DNA from: Mariprofundaceae bacterium
GTDB lineage: Bacteria > Pseudomonadota > Zetaproteobacteria > Mariprofundales > Mariprofundaceae
NCBI GenBank assembly: GCA_030950865.1
Contig: JAUZQR010000370.1
Span: 1-5,297 of the forward strand
DNA: 5,297 nucleotides
Reading direction: 5' to 3'
Shown: piece by piece, positions 1 through 5,297 of the stretch
Layout: every line of letters begins with the position of its first letter
Numbering within the stretch: position 1 is the first letter of the stretch
The notes under the pieces: generated by a model
What the model was told of the DNA's origin: nothing
Seen by the model: the letters and a program-made list of their open reading frames with translations, nothing else
Database searches by the model: none
Position numbers and translations under genes: made by a program

Positions 1-951
1 CGGTGTTTCACCACCATGTCGAATACGGTCTTCCAAAGCTTCTATGAAATCTTGATTGCTATTGATACCCCGCTGTTTTAAAAGCTGGTTACGTGTTGCA
101 ACTTCAATAATAACTGCCAACGAACGCCCTGGACGAATGGGAATACGAACACGTGGCAAATCCACTTTATGAATACAAACCGTATCATTCTCGGACATCA
201 CACGATCATCTTCTTTCAAGCTTTCCCAAGCAATAAGCTCAATCACCAAGCGTACACGCTTGGTATCTGTAATTGCCGCAGCCCCATACAAATCACGAAT
301 ATTTACCACGCCCAAACCACGCAATTCCATGTGATAACGCAGTGCCTCTGGGCTATGCCCTACCAAAATACCAGGACTTGAGCGCACCACTTCAACCATA
401 TCATCGGCAATCAAGCGATGGCCTCGTGAAATCAACTCCAAACCAATTTCACTTTTACCAATCCCGCTCGCTCCTGTCAGTAATACACCCAAGCCATAAA
501 TATCCATATAGACACCATGCTGCCACGCTCTGGGAGCCAAACGTTTTGATAAAAATAGCAGCATATCAGTCATAAATGTTGATGATGCCAACTCTGAAAC
601 GAACAATGGTGTTTGCGTTCGTTCCGCAGCCTCTAGAATAATAGCAGGCGGCTCAATGCCGCGCGTAATCACAACACCTGCAAGGTTTAAATCAAAAACA
701 GCATCAACGGCTTTTTTTTGCACAATGGGTGGTTTGGTTGCAAGGTAATGCAACTCTGTTTGCCCAATAACCTGTAAACGGTAATCATTCAGATTCTCTA
801 AAAATCCAGCAAAAGCCAAAGACGGCTTTTGCATACGCGGATGATCAATATATCGATGTAAACCTTGTTCGCCCGTAATCAAACGCATCTGCATAACTTC
901 GCCCTGTTCGGCAAAGATTTCACCCAGCGTAATACGAGGGTTTTTACTCAT
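1..951 (-). CDS. hprK: HPr kinase/phosphorylase, 3' end cut by window edge
   Basis: Bifunctional cytoplasmic enzyme that phosphorylates HPr on its regulatory serine with ATP or pyrophosphate and also removes that phosphate. I read 317 codons with no stop, from ATG at 951 to the window edge. Family length is about 310-320 residues, so only a few residues should be missing. Visible signatures: N-terminal HprK domain (about 1-130); conserved His145 in WQHGVYMDIYG; Walker A GASGIGKS at 160-167; acidic pair DD at 183-184; family signature ELRGLGVVNIRDLYG at 209-223; and the C-terminal motif RIPIRPGRSLAVIIEVATRN at 269-288. The start is secure because an in-frame TAA sits directly before the ATG. 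It follows ptsN by 14 bp with only a weak Shine-Dalgarno, so it is probably read from the rpoN operon transcript. In Proteobacteria HprK usually belongs to an incomplete regulatory PTS rather than to sugar uptake. No oddity seen in the catalytic motifs. Confidence 0.96.
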   Translation of the reverse strand, partial: MSKNPRITLGEIFAEQGEVMQMRLITGEQGLHRYIDHPRMQKPSLAFAGFLENLNDYRLQVIGQTELHYLATKPPIVQKKAVDAVFDLNLAGVVITRGIEPPAIILEAAERTQTPLFVSELASSTFMTDMLLFLSKRLAPRAWQHGVYMDIYGLGVLLTGASGIGKSEIGLELISRGHRLIADDMVEVVRSSPGILVGHSPEALRYHMELRGLGVVNIRDLYGAAAITDTKRVRLVIELIAWESLKEDDRVMSENDTVCIHKVDLPRVRIPIRPGRSLAVIIEVATRNQLLKQRGINSNQDFIEALEDRIRHGGETP

Positions 952-965
952 TTAATGCGTAAAAC

Positions 966-1412
966 TCATGGCAACTGTACACCAGAAAATAAATCGCTCA
1001 TGGCTTGTATATCATCAACCGCCATAATGGATTCACGAAACTCAGGTTTCTGTAATAAGCGCGCCAGTTTTGCCAATAATTCTAAATGCTGACCTTCTTC
1101 ATCATCAGGCACCAATAACATCACAACAATATAAACGGGCTGGCCATCAATGGCATCAAAATCAATGCCCTCTGGATGCCTAGCCATGGCAATGACGGGT
1201 TCAGGCAAATCAGACATACGGCTATGAGGTATGGCTACCCCATGACCGATGCCTGTACTTCCCAAATGCTCTCGTGCCATAATGAGTTCCAGCACCTGAT
1301 CTGGATCCATGGCTGGCAATAGCCCTGCTATTTCAGTAATCAGTGCGCGTTTACTACATGCAGTAGAGCCAAGTAAAATGTGCTCGACTGGAATCATTAC
1401 GTCAGTATTCAT
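966..1412 (-). CDS. ptsN: PTS EIIA-type nitrogen regulatory protein (EIIA-Ntr)
   Basis: Terminal phospho-acceptor of the nitrogen-related phosphotransferase system. It takes phosphate from HPr/NPr and regulates partners by protein contact instead of transporting sugar (known of the family). The product has 148 residues, close to the usual 150-160, and forms a single EIIA fructose/mannitol-type domain. The active-site segment GSTGIGHGVAIPHSRM spans 51-66, with the predicted phosphorylated His at 63. The stretch REHLGSTGIG just before it and LLVPDDEEGQHLELLAKLARLL (99-120) are also typical. The ATG lies 2 bp after the hpf stop, and the preceding bases hold only a weak purine stretch (AGAAG), so translation is probably coupled to hpf. 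Another in-frame ATG at codon 6 has no better ribosome site. The hprK gene follows, giving both the modifier of HPr and the phosphate acceptor in one transcript. Confidence 0.96.
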   Translation of the reverse strand: MNTDVMIPVEHILLGSTACSKRALITEIAGLLPAMDPDQVLELIMAREHLGSTGIGHGVAIPHSRMSDLPEPVIAMARHPEGIDFDAIDGQPVYIVVMLLVPDDEEGQHLELLAKLARLLQKPEFRESIMAVDDIQAMSDLFSGVQLP

Positions 1413-1414
1413 GG

Positions 1415-1984
1415 TTATGCAGCTTCTGGCTCAATCCAGTTCAATGAACCATCCGAACGGCGGTATAAAGCATTCAATGTATCTGTATCAGCATTGGTAA
1501 ACATCAACACTGTTTTATTTTCTGCTAATTCCATCTGCATGACAGCTTCATCCACACTCATAGTATGCGCCTGAATATTCTCATGATTCACGACTTCTGG
1601 CACATGTGTTTCAGGCAATTCTTCTTGGCCTTTACCTGTATCAATCACACTATGAGAAACTTTAATTTCCCGCCCCTTACGCTGGCCATGATTGGACATA
1701 TGTTTACGTAATTTTGCACGGTAACGTTTTAATTGGCGATTTAATTTATCCATCACACCATCAATGGATGCATACATATCATCTGTTTCGTGCGAGCCAT
1801 GGATATTGATGCCATTGGCTTGCATATTCACTTCGCAACGCTGGCGAATCTTCTCAACCGACAAAACAACATGAACATCCACAACATGATCAAAGGAATG
1901 TTTCAGATGTTGTAACTTCTCATCCACATAAGCCTTTAAAGGATCCGTGAGCTCGACATGTCGTCCTGTAATGGATACTTGCAT
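1415..1984 (-). CDS. hpf: Long-form ribosome hibernation promoting factor
   Basis: Binds the 30S decoding region and stores ribosomes as inactive dimers in slow growth. The 189-residue product has the S30AE/sigma-54 modulation domain at about 1-97 (start MQVSITGRHVELTDPLKAYV; DDMYASIDGVMDKLNRQLKRYR at 68-89), a polar linker (about 98-138), and the C-terminal dimerisation domain at about 141-186 (MSVDEAVMQMEL, then YRRSDGSLNWIEPE at 174-187). The length and second domain make it the long HPF, which forms 100S particles without a separate RMF, unlike the roughly 95-residue E. coli HPF. The ATG is 5 bp after the rpoN stop, behind a very strong Shine-Dalgarno overlapping that stop. The ptsN gene begins 2 bp downstream. 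The old family name, sigma-54 modulation protein, reflects this conserved position beside rpoN, not a proven action on sigma-54. Confidence 0.96.
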   Translation of the reverse strand: MQVSITGRHVELTDPLKAYVDEKLQHLKHSFDHVVDVHVVLSVEKIRQRCEVNMQANGINIHGSHETDDMYASIDGVMDKLNRQLKRYRAKLRKHMSNHGQRKGREIKVSHSVIDTGKGQEELPETHVPEVVNHENIQAHTMSVDEAVMQMELAENKTVLMFTNADTDTLNALYRRSDGSLNWIEPEAA

Positions 1985-1989
1985 ATTTG

Positions 1990-1997
1990 TTACCTCC
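1990..1997 (-). promoter_or_regulatory. Strong hpf ribosome binding site overlapping the rpoN stop
   Basis: On the minus strand the bases read GGAGGTAA, a near-perfect anti-16S match. They consist of the end of the last rpoN arginine codons plus the TAA stop, 5 bp before the hpf ATG (8 bp from the GGAGG core). Ribosomes ending rpoN therefore sit on the hpf initiation site, which suggests coupled but independently strong hpf translation. This site is clearly better than those in front of rpoN, ptsN and hprK. Confidence 0.85.
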
Positions 1998-3408
1998 GTC
2001 CTTGCGATGTACGTGCTAAAGAAGCACGTTTTCTTTGGCTGCTCGATGGCAACCCAAGTTGTTCACGATACTTGGCTACGGTGCGTCTGGCAATCTCTAT
2101 ACCTTCTGCCATTAACCTATCCGCAACAGCCTGATCCGAAATTGGTTTTCCTGTTGGCTCTGATTGAATCAAAGTCTTGACCCGTTGCTGTACACGGTGC
2201 ACTGAAATCATGCCACCACCACGCATCGGCAGACCCGATGAGAAAAAACGCCGCATCTCAATAAGCCCTAATGGGGTATGTGCATACTTGCCGTTGGTCA
2301 CACGAGAAATCGTTGATTCATGCAAAGCAACCTGCTCAGCAACATCTTGTAATGTAAGCGGCTTTAAACCAAGAATGCCATGTTCCAAGAAAGCTTTCTG
2401 GCATTGAGCAAGGCAAATGCCCACTTTCATTAACGTCTCACTACGCTGATCTAAGGCATACATCAACCACTTGGCTTCCTGTGCTGCAGAAGTCATAAAC
2501 TCTTGGTCTTTACCGCTCCATTTATGCCCGCTCCACTGCTCACTCATGCGCACACCACGCCAGCCAGATTTAGGCACTTCTACTTCAATCTCGCCGCTAT
2601 TCAGACGGCGAAATATAATTTCGGGACGCACATAAATATTCGGCTCACCACGCAACCCATGTCCTGGAAAGGGATCCAAACGCCGCATGCACTGCCGTGC
2701 TTGCAATAAGTCTTCCAACGTACAATCAGCTTTACTTGCCAAGCTAACATCATCTTCCAATAAATCTTCCGCGAAATGCAATAGTAATCGACGCGCAATT
2801 TTTGATGCTTGATCATTACCCGCCAGTTGCAACATCAAACATTCGGTTAAATCACGCGAACCAATACCTACAGGCTCTAATTCTTGAACCTCCTGCTCCA
2901 ACACATCAATGACCTGCGATGCTGTGACATTCATTTCATCGGCAAGCTCAGAAGGGTTTGAGCGGAAATAACCATCATCATCCAATGAATCAATCAAAGC
3001 ATGCGCAATTTTACGCTCCTGCTCCTGCATGGGCTGGCAATTAATTTGTTCGTGTAAGGATTCGCCAAGGTTTAGCTCTTCATGCCATTGTTGGTCACTA
3101 TCCAATAAACCTTCACTACTCGAAGCCGCATACGATGACTCCCAACGACCATCATCCTTCTGCCATTCTTGTTCATCTGTACGCGTCTCTGATGCAGCTG
3201 CATCATTTTTTTCTGCTGCCAAGTCTTGTACTTGTATATTTGGGTCAATCTCCAATAATGGATTGCTTTCCAAACAATCTTCAAGATATGTCTCAAGCTC
3301 CATCGAACTCATCGCCAAGACTTTTAAACTTTGTGTTAGTTGCGGCGTTAAAGCAAGACGTTGCCCCAACTTTTGAGATAAGTTTGTGCCTATCGGAGAG
3401 CCTGCCAT
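1990..3408 (-). CDS. rpoN: RNA polymerase sigma-54 factor
   Basis: Alternative sigma factor that recognises -24/-12 promoters and needs an AAA+ enhancer-binding activator to melt DNA. The product has 472 residues, near the family norm of about 480. Region I, the activator-responsive part, is at about 10-53 (LSQKLGQRLALTPQLTQSLK, ending LESNPLLE). A poorly conserved acidic region II covers about 55-112. The core-binding domain follows at about 115-310 (DDDGYFRS at 143-150; LEPVGIGSRDLTECLMLQL at 177-195). The helix-turn-helix domain is at about 350-392 (LTLQDVAEQVALHESTISRV, then FFSSGL). The RpoN box ARRTVAKYRE is intact at 440-449 and contacts the -24 element. The ATG at 3408 is the first possible start, since an in-frame TGA lies five codons upstream. 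A GAGG at 3419-3422 gives a suitable ribosome site. It is the first gene of the rpoN-hpf-ptsN-hprK group, 133 bp after grxD, and probably has its own promoter in that gap. Confidence 0.98.
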   Translation of the reverse strand: MAGSPIGTNLSQKLGQRLALTPQLTQSLKVLAMSSMELETYLEDCLESNPLLEIDPNIQVQDLAAEKNDAAASETRTDEQEWQKDDGRWESSYAASSSEGLLDSDQQWHEELNLGESLHEQINCQPMQEQERKIAHALIDSLDDDGYFRSNPSELADEMNVTASQVIDVLEQEVQELEPVGIGSRDLTECLMLQLAGNDQASKIARRLLLHFAEDLLEDDVSLASKADCTLEDLLQARQCMRRLDPFPGHGLRGEPNIYVRPEIIFRRLNSGEIEVEVPKSGWRGVRMSEQWSGHKWSGKDQEFMTSAAQEAKWLMYALDQRSETLMKVGICLAQCQKAFLEHGILGLKPLTLQDVAEQVALHESTISRVTNGKYAHTPLGLIEMRRFFSSGLPMRGGGMISVHRVQQRVKTLIQSEPTGKPISDQAVADRLMAEGIEIARRTVAKYREQLGLPSSSQRKRASLARTSQGRR

Positions 3409-3484
3409 TACGACAAAACCTCACTCACTGGGCATGATAAAAAAATGTTGGCATTAGCAATAAAATAAATCATCTGCACCATGG

Positions 3485-3513
3485 TTTATAGCCTTTTTTA
3501 AACGTGTCAGCAA
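3485..3513 (-). promoter_or_regulatory. Candidate sigma-70 promoter for the rpoN operon
   Basis: In the 133-bp grxD-rpoN gap the minus strand carries TTGCTG (3508-3513) and TATAAA (3485-3490) separated by exactly 17 bp. The -10 matches consensus at 5 of 6 positions, the -35 at only 3 of 6. Initiation near 3478 would give a leader of about 70 nt before rpoN. No -24/-12 element (GG and GC 10 bp apart in the right context) was found here, so there is no sign of sigma-54 autoregulation. Matched by eye; the spacing is good but the -35 is weak. Confidence 0.45.
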
Positions 3514-3541
3514 GGTATATTTTATGGCTTAAAGAACCCAA

Positions 3542-3874
3542 TCAGGCGTTTTCTTTGTTTTGCAAAGGTTTCAGCATCTCTGCCAGTTCACCATTGGTGT
3601 GCATTTCATTAATAATATCGCAACCACCCACAAACTCGCCCTTAATATATAGCTGTGGAATGGTTGGCCAATCTGCGTAAGTTTTAATACCTTCACGCAC
3701 TGCTGAGTCTAGCAACACATTTACTGCGGCATATGGCACATCATATGAGCCAACAATGCTAGAAACCTGTTGTGAAAACCCACACTGTGGCATTTGCGGT
3801 GTTCCTTTCATAAACAACACCACATCATTGCCTTTTACCACACCATCAATTTGATCCAAAACTGCATTACTCAT
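3542..3874 (-). CDS. grxD: Monothiol glutaredoxin, CGFS type (Grx4 family)
   Basis: Cytoplasmic carrier of a glutathione-ligated [2Fe-2S] cluster, acting in iron-sulfur cluster transfer and iron sensing rather than in bulk disulfide reduction. The product has 110 residues, the usual single-domain size. The cluster-binding motif CGFS is at 31-34, inside LFMKGTPQMPQCGFSQQV. The cis-proline segment WPTIPQLYIKGEFVGGCDI (69-87) supplies the glutathione-binding TIP and GGCD residues. A GGAG ribosome site (3880-3883) precedes the ATG by 5 bp. The start agrees with the family. It lies 19 bp after the bolA-family gene, so the two are very likely cotranscribed. Monothiol glutaredoxins and BolA proteins form [2Fe-2S]-bridged heterodimers, so the pair is a coherent unit. 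Downstream is rpoN, probably from a separate promoter. Confidence 0.96.
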   Translation of the reverse strand: MSNAVLDQIDGVVKGNDVVLFMKGTPQMPQCGFSQQVSSIVGSYDVPYAAVNVLLDSAVREGIKTYADWPTIPQLYIKGEFVGGCDIINEMHTNGELAEMLKPLQNKENA

Positions 3875-3893
3875 AATAACTCCATTTAACTCT

Positions 3894-4127
3894 TTATTCA
3901 GCCCGTGTTTTCAATGCCAGCGCATGAACTGCGGCGCGCATATTGTCACCCAAAGCAGCATATACCATCTTATGCTGTGCAATGCGTGTCTTGCCTGCAA
4001 AGCTTGCTGACACCACCTCCATCTCAAAGTGGTCATCCCCTGAATAGCACGAAACATGCACTTCTGCGTCAGGCATAGCTTCGAGAACCAATGCTTTTAG
4101 TGTGTCTGGATGGATTGCTTCAGTCAT
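3894..4127 (-). CDS. BolA/IbaG-family iron-sulfur partner protein
   Basis: Small BolA-fold protein of 77 residues from the chosen ATG at 4127. The core reads HFEMEVVSASFAGKTRIAQH (33-52), followed by MVYAALG and VHALALKT (67-74). This fits the BolA pattern of a conserved basic/His segment before VY and the near-terminal H-A-x-x-L-K-T, with His68 as the family's expected cluster or glutaredoxin ligand. His52 and Cys27 are other possible ligands. By length and sequence it resembles the short IbaG/BolA2 type more than E. coli BolA (about 105 residues), but the subtype is not certain, so no symbol is given. The frame stays open upstream through the tRNA to 4343, but those codons are tRNA sequence and show no BolA similarity; the family begins at MTEAIHPDTLKALV. 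The ribosome site is modest (AGG, 10 bp upstream). It precedes grxD by 19 bp, the classic partner arrangement. Confidence 0.9.
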   Translation of the reverse strand: MTEAIHPDTLKALVLEAMPDAEVHVSCYSGDDHFEMEVVSASFAGKTRIAQHKMVYAALGDNMRAAVHALALKTRAE

Positions 4128-4156
4128 ATAATTAAAACCTGCATCTTCATATAATA

Positions 4157-4233
4157 TGGTGGGCTCACTAGGACTCGAACCTAGAACCAACCGGTTATGA
4201 GCCGGTTGCGCTAACCAATTGCGCCATGAGCCC
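4157..4233 (-). tRNA. tRNA with CAU anticodon (Met, or lysidine-type Ile2)
   Basis: The 77 bases fold as a full cloverleaf: acceptor GGGCTCA/TGAGCCC; D stem GCGC/GCGC; anticodon stem ACCGG/CCGGT around loop CTCATAA; variable loop TGGTT; T stem CTAGG/CCTAG with loop TTCGAGT; discriminator A; and an encoded CCA. The anticodon CAT is at 4197-4199. It is not an initiator: position 1 pairs with 72 and the anticodon stem lacks the three G-C pairs next to the loop. By anticodon alone it is elongator tRNA-Met. However, CAU is also carried by tRNA-Ile2, whose C34 is modified to lysidine by TilS to read AUA. The loop CTCATAA and the TGGT variable loop resemble known Ile2 tRNAs, so Ile2 is quite possible. 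It lies 29 bp before the bolA-family gene on the same strand, with no terminator between. Confidence 0.95.
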
Positions 4234-4242
4234 GCATGGGAA

Positions 4243-4277
4243 GCGCGCAAGCTAGTCAGGCAAACCATACATGGCAA
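4243..4277 (-). promoter_or_regulatory. Candidate tRNA promoter with GC-rich discriminator
   Basis: The minus strand shows TTGCCA (4272-4277; 5 of 6 to the -35 consensus), a 17-bp spacer, and TAGCTT (4249-4254; 3 of 6 to the -10). GCGCGC follows at 4243-4248. A GC-rich discriminator just after the -10 is typical of stringently controlled stable-RNA promoters. Initiation there would leave a leader of roughly 9 nt before the tRNA. If no terminator acts, bolA and grxD would share this transcript. The -10 is weak and this is a by-eye match. Confidence 0.4.
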
Positions 4278-4283
4278 TGTATG
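4266..4283. repeat. Perfect 7-bp inverted repeat with 4-bp centre
   Basis: CATACAT-GGCA-ATGTATG reads as a perfect dyad with no mismatches. It lies between the divergent tRNA and helicase genes, covers the candidate -35 of the tRNA promoter, and contains two possible upstream ATG codons of the helicase frame (4271 and 4277). It could be a protein-binding operator, an RNA hairpin in the helicase leader, or chance. There is no T-run after it on either strand, so it is not an intrinsic terminator. Confidence 0.6.
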
Positions 4284-4306
4284 AACAATCGTTTTACCAT
4301 CCGCCC

Positions 4307-5297
4307 ATGAATCCAACAACTTTTTCCGAATTAGATCTTCCAAAGACCTTGCTACAAGGCATTGACGAGCTTGGTTACACGGAGCTTACCCCTGTCCAAC
4401 AAATTGCTTTACCGATGACATTAAAAGGAAAAGATGTTGCAGGGCAAGGGCGAACAGGTACGGGCAAAACAGCCACGTTCTTAATTACCATCTTCAATCA
4501 CTTGTTATCCAAGGAGCCCAAACAGGGTCGAACTGGGCAACATCCGCGTGCAGTGGTGATTGCTCCAACCCGCGAATTGGTGATTCAAATTGGTGAAGAT
4601 GCCAAAAAACTCGGCAAACATACCGACCTAAAAATTCATACTGTCTACGGCGGTGTGGATTATGAGAAGCAACGCAAGGCATTTGAAGGTGGCGTTGATA
4701 TATTGATTGGCACGCCTGGCCGCTTGATTGACTATCTCAAAAAGAACTGTTACAGCCTAAACCGCACTGAAATCATGGTGCTCGATGAAGCCGACCGCAT
4801 GTTTGACCTTGGTTTTATCAAAGATATTCGTTTTATGTTGCGCCGCTTACCCAAATATAATGAGCGCCAATCGCTTTTATTCTCTGCCACCCTCTCTCAT
4901 CGCGTGATGGAATTGGCATACGAACATATGAATAACCCTGAAAAATTACGCGCTGAAGAAGGCGAGTTAACCGCATCAGGCATCACAGAATCGCTTTATC
5001 ACACAGCGATGGAAGATAAAGTCCCTCTGCTTATCCATTTATTACGCCAAGATAATGTTGAGCGCGGCATCATTTTCATCAATGAAAAGCGTGATGGCGA
5101 ACGTGTTGCTCGTCAGTTGGCAAAATATGGTTTTAAAGTTGGCATTCTATCAGGTGATGTGCGCCAGAAAAAACGTATGCGCATTTTAGAAGATTTCTCA
5201 CAAGCCAAACTACACTTATTGGTTGCCACTGATGTGGCTAGTCGTGGCATACATATTGATGGTGTCACACATGTATTTAATTATGATTTACCTGATG
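4307..5297 (+). CDS. rhlB: DEAD-box RNA helicase, RhlB-type, 3' end cut by window edge
   Basis: ATP-dependent RNA helicase; 330 codons are visible with no stop. Motifs in order: Q motif with Phe6 and Gln31 (LTPVQQIALP at 27-36); motif I GRTGTGKT at 48-55; Ia PTREL 87-91; GG 115-116; Ib TPGR 136-139; II DEAD 160-163; III SAT 193-195; IV region IIFINE 255-260; motif V ATDVASRG 307-314. The HRIGRTGR motif VI should lie just beyond the edge. The segments RMFDLGFIKDIRFMLRRLP and VTHVFNYDLPD are close to RhlB, which in E. coli works in the RNA degradosome; that partnership cannot be inferred here because the C-terminus is unseen. The ATG at 4307 gives the normal family N-terminus (MNPTTFSEL) but has no Shine-Dalgarno. 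In-frame ATGs at 4271 and 4277 would add 12 or 10 residues, and 4271 has a weak AGG 10 bp upstream. The gene diverges from the tRNA. Confidence 0.92.
   Translation, partial: MNPTTFSELDLPKTLLQGIDELGYTELTPVQQIALPMTLKGKDVAGQGRTGTGKTATFLITIFNHLLSKEPKQGRTGQHPRAVVIAPTRELVIQIGEDAKKLGKHTDLKIHTVYGGVDYEKQRKAFEGGVDILIGTPGRLIDYLKKNCYSLNRTEIMVLDEADRMFDLGFIKDIRFMLRRLPKYNERQSLLFSATLSHRVMELAYEHMNNPEKLRAEEGELTASGITESLYHTAMEDKVPLLIHLLRQDNVERGIIFINEKRDGERVARQLAKYGFKVGILSGDVRQKKRMRILEDFSQAKLHLLVATDVASRGIHIDGVTHVFNYDLPD

Noticed and set aside
169..575. Plus-strand open frames opposite hprK
   Set aside because: Antisense to an intact, motif-complete hprK, with no plausible ribosome site or recognisable product.
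2601..3437. Several overlapping open frames of 68-115 codons on both strands inside rpoN
   Set aside because: They show no family features and lie wholly or mostly within the clear rpoN coding frame; treated as shadows.
3426..3466. Possible attenuator or terminator in the rpoN leader
   Set aside because: On the minus strand a run of seven T follows a small dyad (TTGCTAATGCCAA), but the stem has only about four pairs with a bulge, too weak for an intrinsic terminator.
3409..3541. Sigma-54 (-24/-12) autoregulatory promoter before rpoN
   Set aside because: TGGCAT occurs on the plus strand at about 3449-3454, but no TTGC-type -12 element follows at the right spacing, and it points away from rpoN.
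4128..4343. Open frame extending the bolA-family gene upstream by 72 codons
   Set aside because: The extension is the translated tRNA and its promoter region on the same strand. It has no BolA similarity, and the internal ATG at 4127 matches the family N-terminus.
4307..5297. Arg instead of Gln in helicase motif I (GRTGTGKT rather than AQTGTGKT)
   Set aside because: The catalytic GxGKT residues and the upstream Q-motif Gln are intact; variation at this spot is tolerated in DEAD-box proteins, so it is not evidence of a new activity.

Overview
This window is a compact housekeeping and regulatory region of a Gram-negative, proteobacterial-type genome. The strongest clue is the minus-strand series rpoN, hpf, ptsN, hprK, the classic sigma-54 / nitrogen-PTS cluster of Proteobacteria. 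Two details argue against an enterobacterium: the ribosome hibernation factor is the long form (189 residues, with a C-terminal dimerisation domain), and an HPr kinase/phosphorylase closes the cluster. I cannot fix the class from sequence alone. A lineage outside the Gammaproteobacteria (for example a zetaproteobacterium or similar) is a guess.

Layout from right to left on the minus strand: a CAU-anticodon tRNA with encoded CCA (4157-4233), a short bolA-family gene (3894-4127), a CGFS monothiol glutaredoxin gene grxD (3542-3874), a 133-bp gap with a plausible sigma-70 promoter, then rpoN (1990-3408), hpf (1415-1984), ptsN (966-1412) and hprK (951 to the window edge). The last four genes are 2 to 14 bp apart and are almost surely one transcript. 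The hpf ribosome binding site is built from the last codons and stop of rpoN. On the plus strand, diverging from the tRNA, a DEAD-box RNA helicase of RhlB type begins near 4307 and runs off the right edge.

Functionally, RpoN directs RNA polymerase to -24/-12 promoters. Long HPF dimerises and stores 70S ribosomes as 100S. PtsN (EIIA-Ntr) is the phospho-acceptor end of the regulatory PTS, and HprK (de)phosphorylates a serine of HPr and so can gate phosphate flow to PtsN. BolA and the CGFS glutaredoxin are known partners that share a [2Fe-2S] cluster, so their adjacency is meaningful.

Every gene belongs to a well-known family and none is visibly broken. I see no mobile element, CRISPR array, long repeat or clear intrinsic terminator. 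I found no undescribed system. The points worth a second look are small: gene order upstream of rpoN, a perfect hairpin in the tRNA/helicase divergent region, the helicase start, and the identity of the CAU tRNA.
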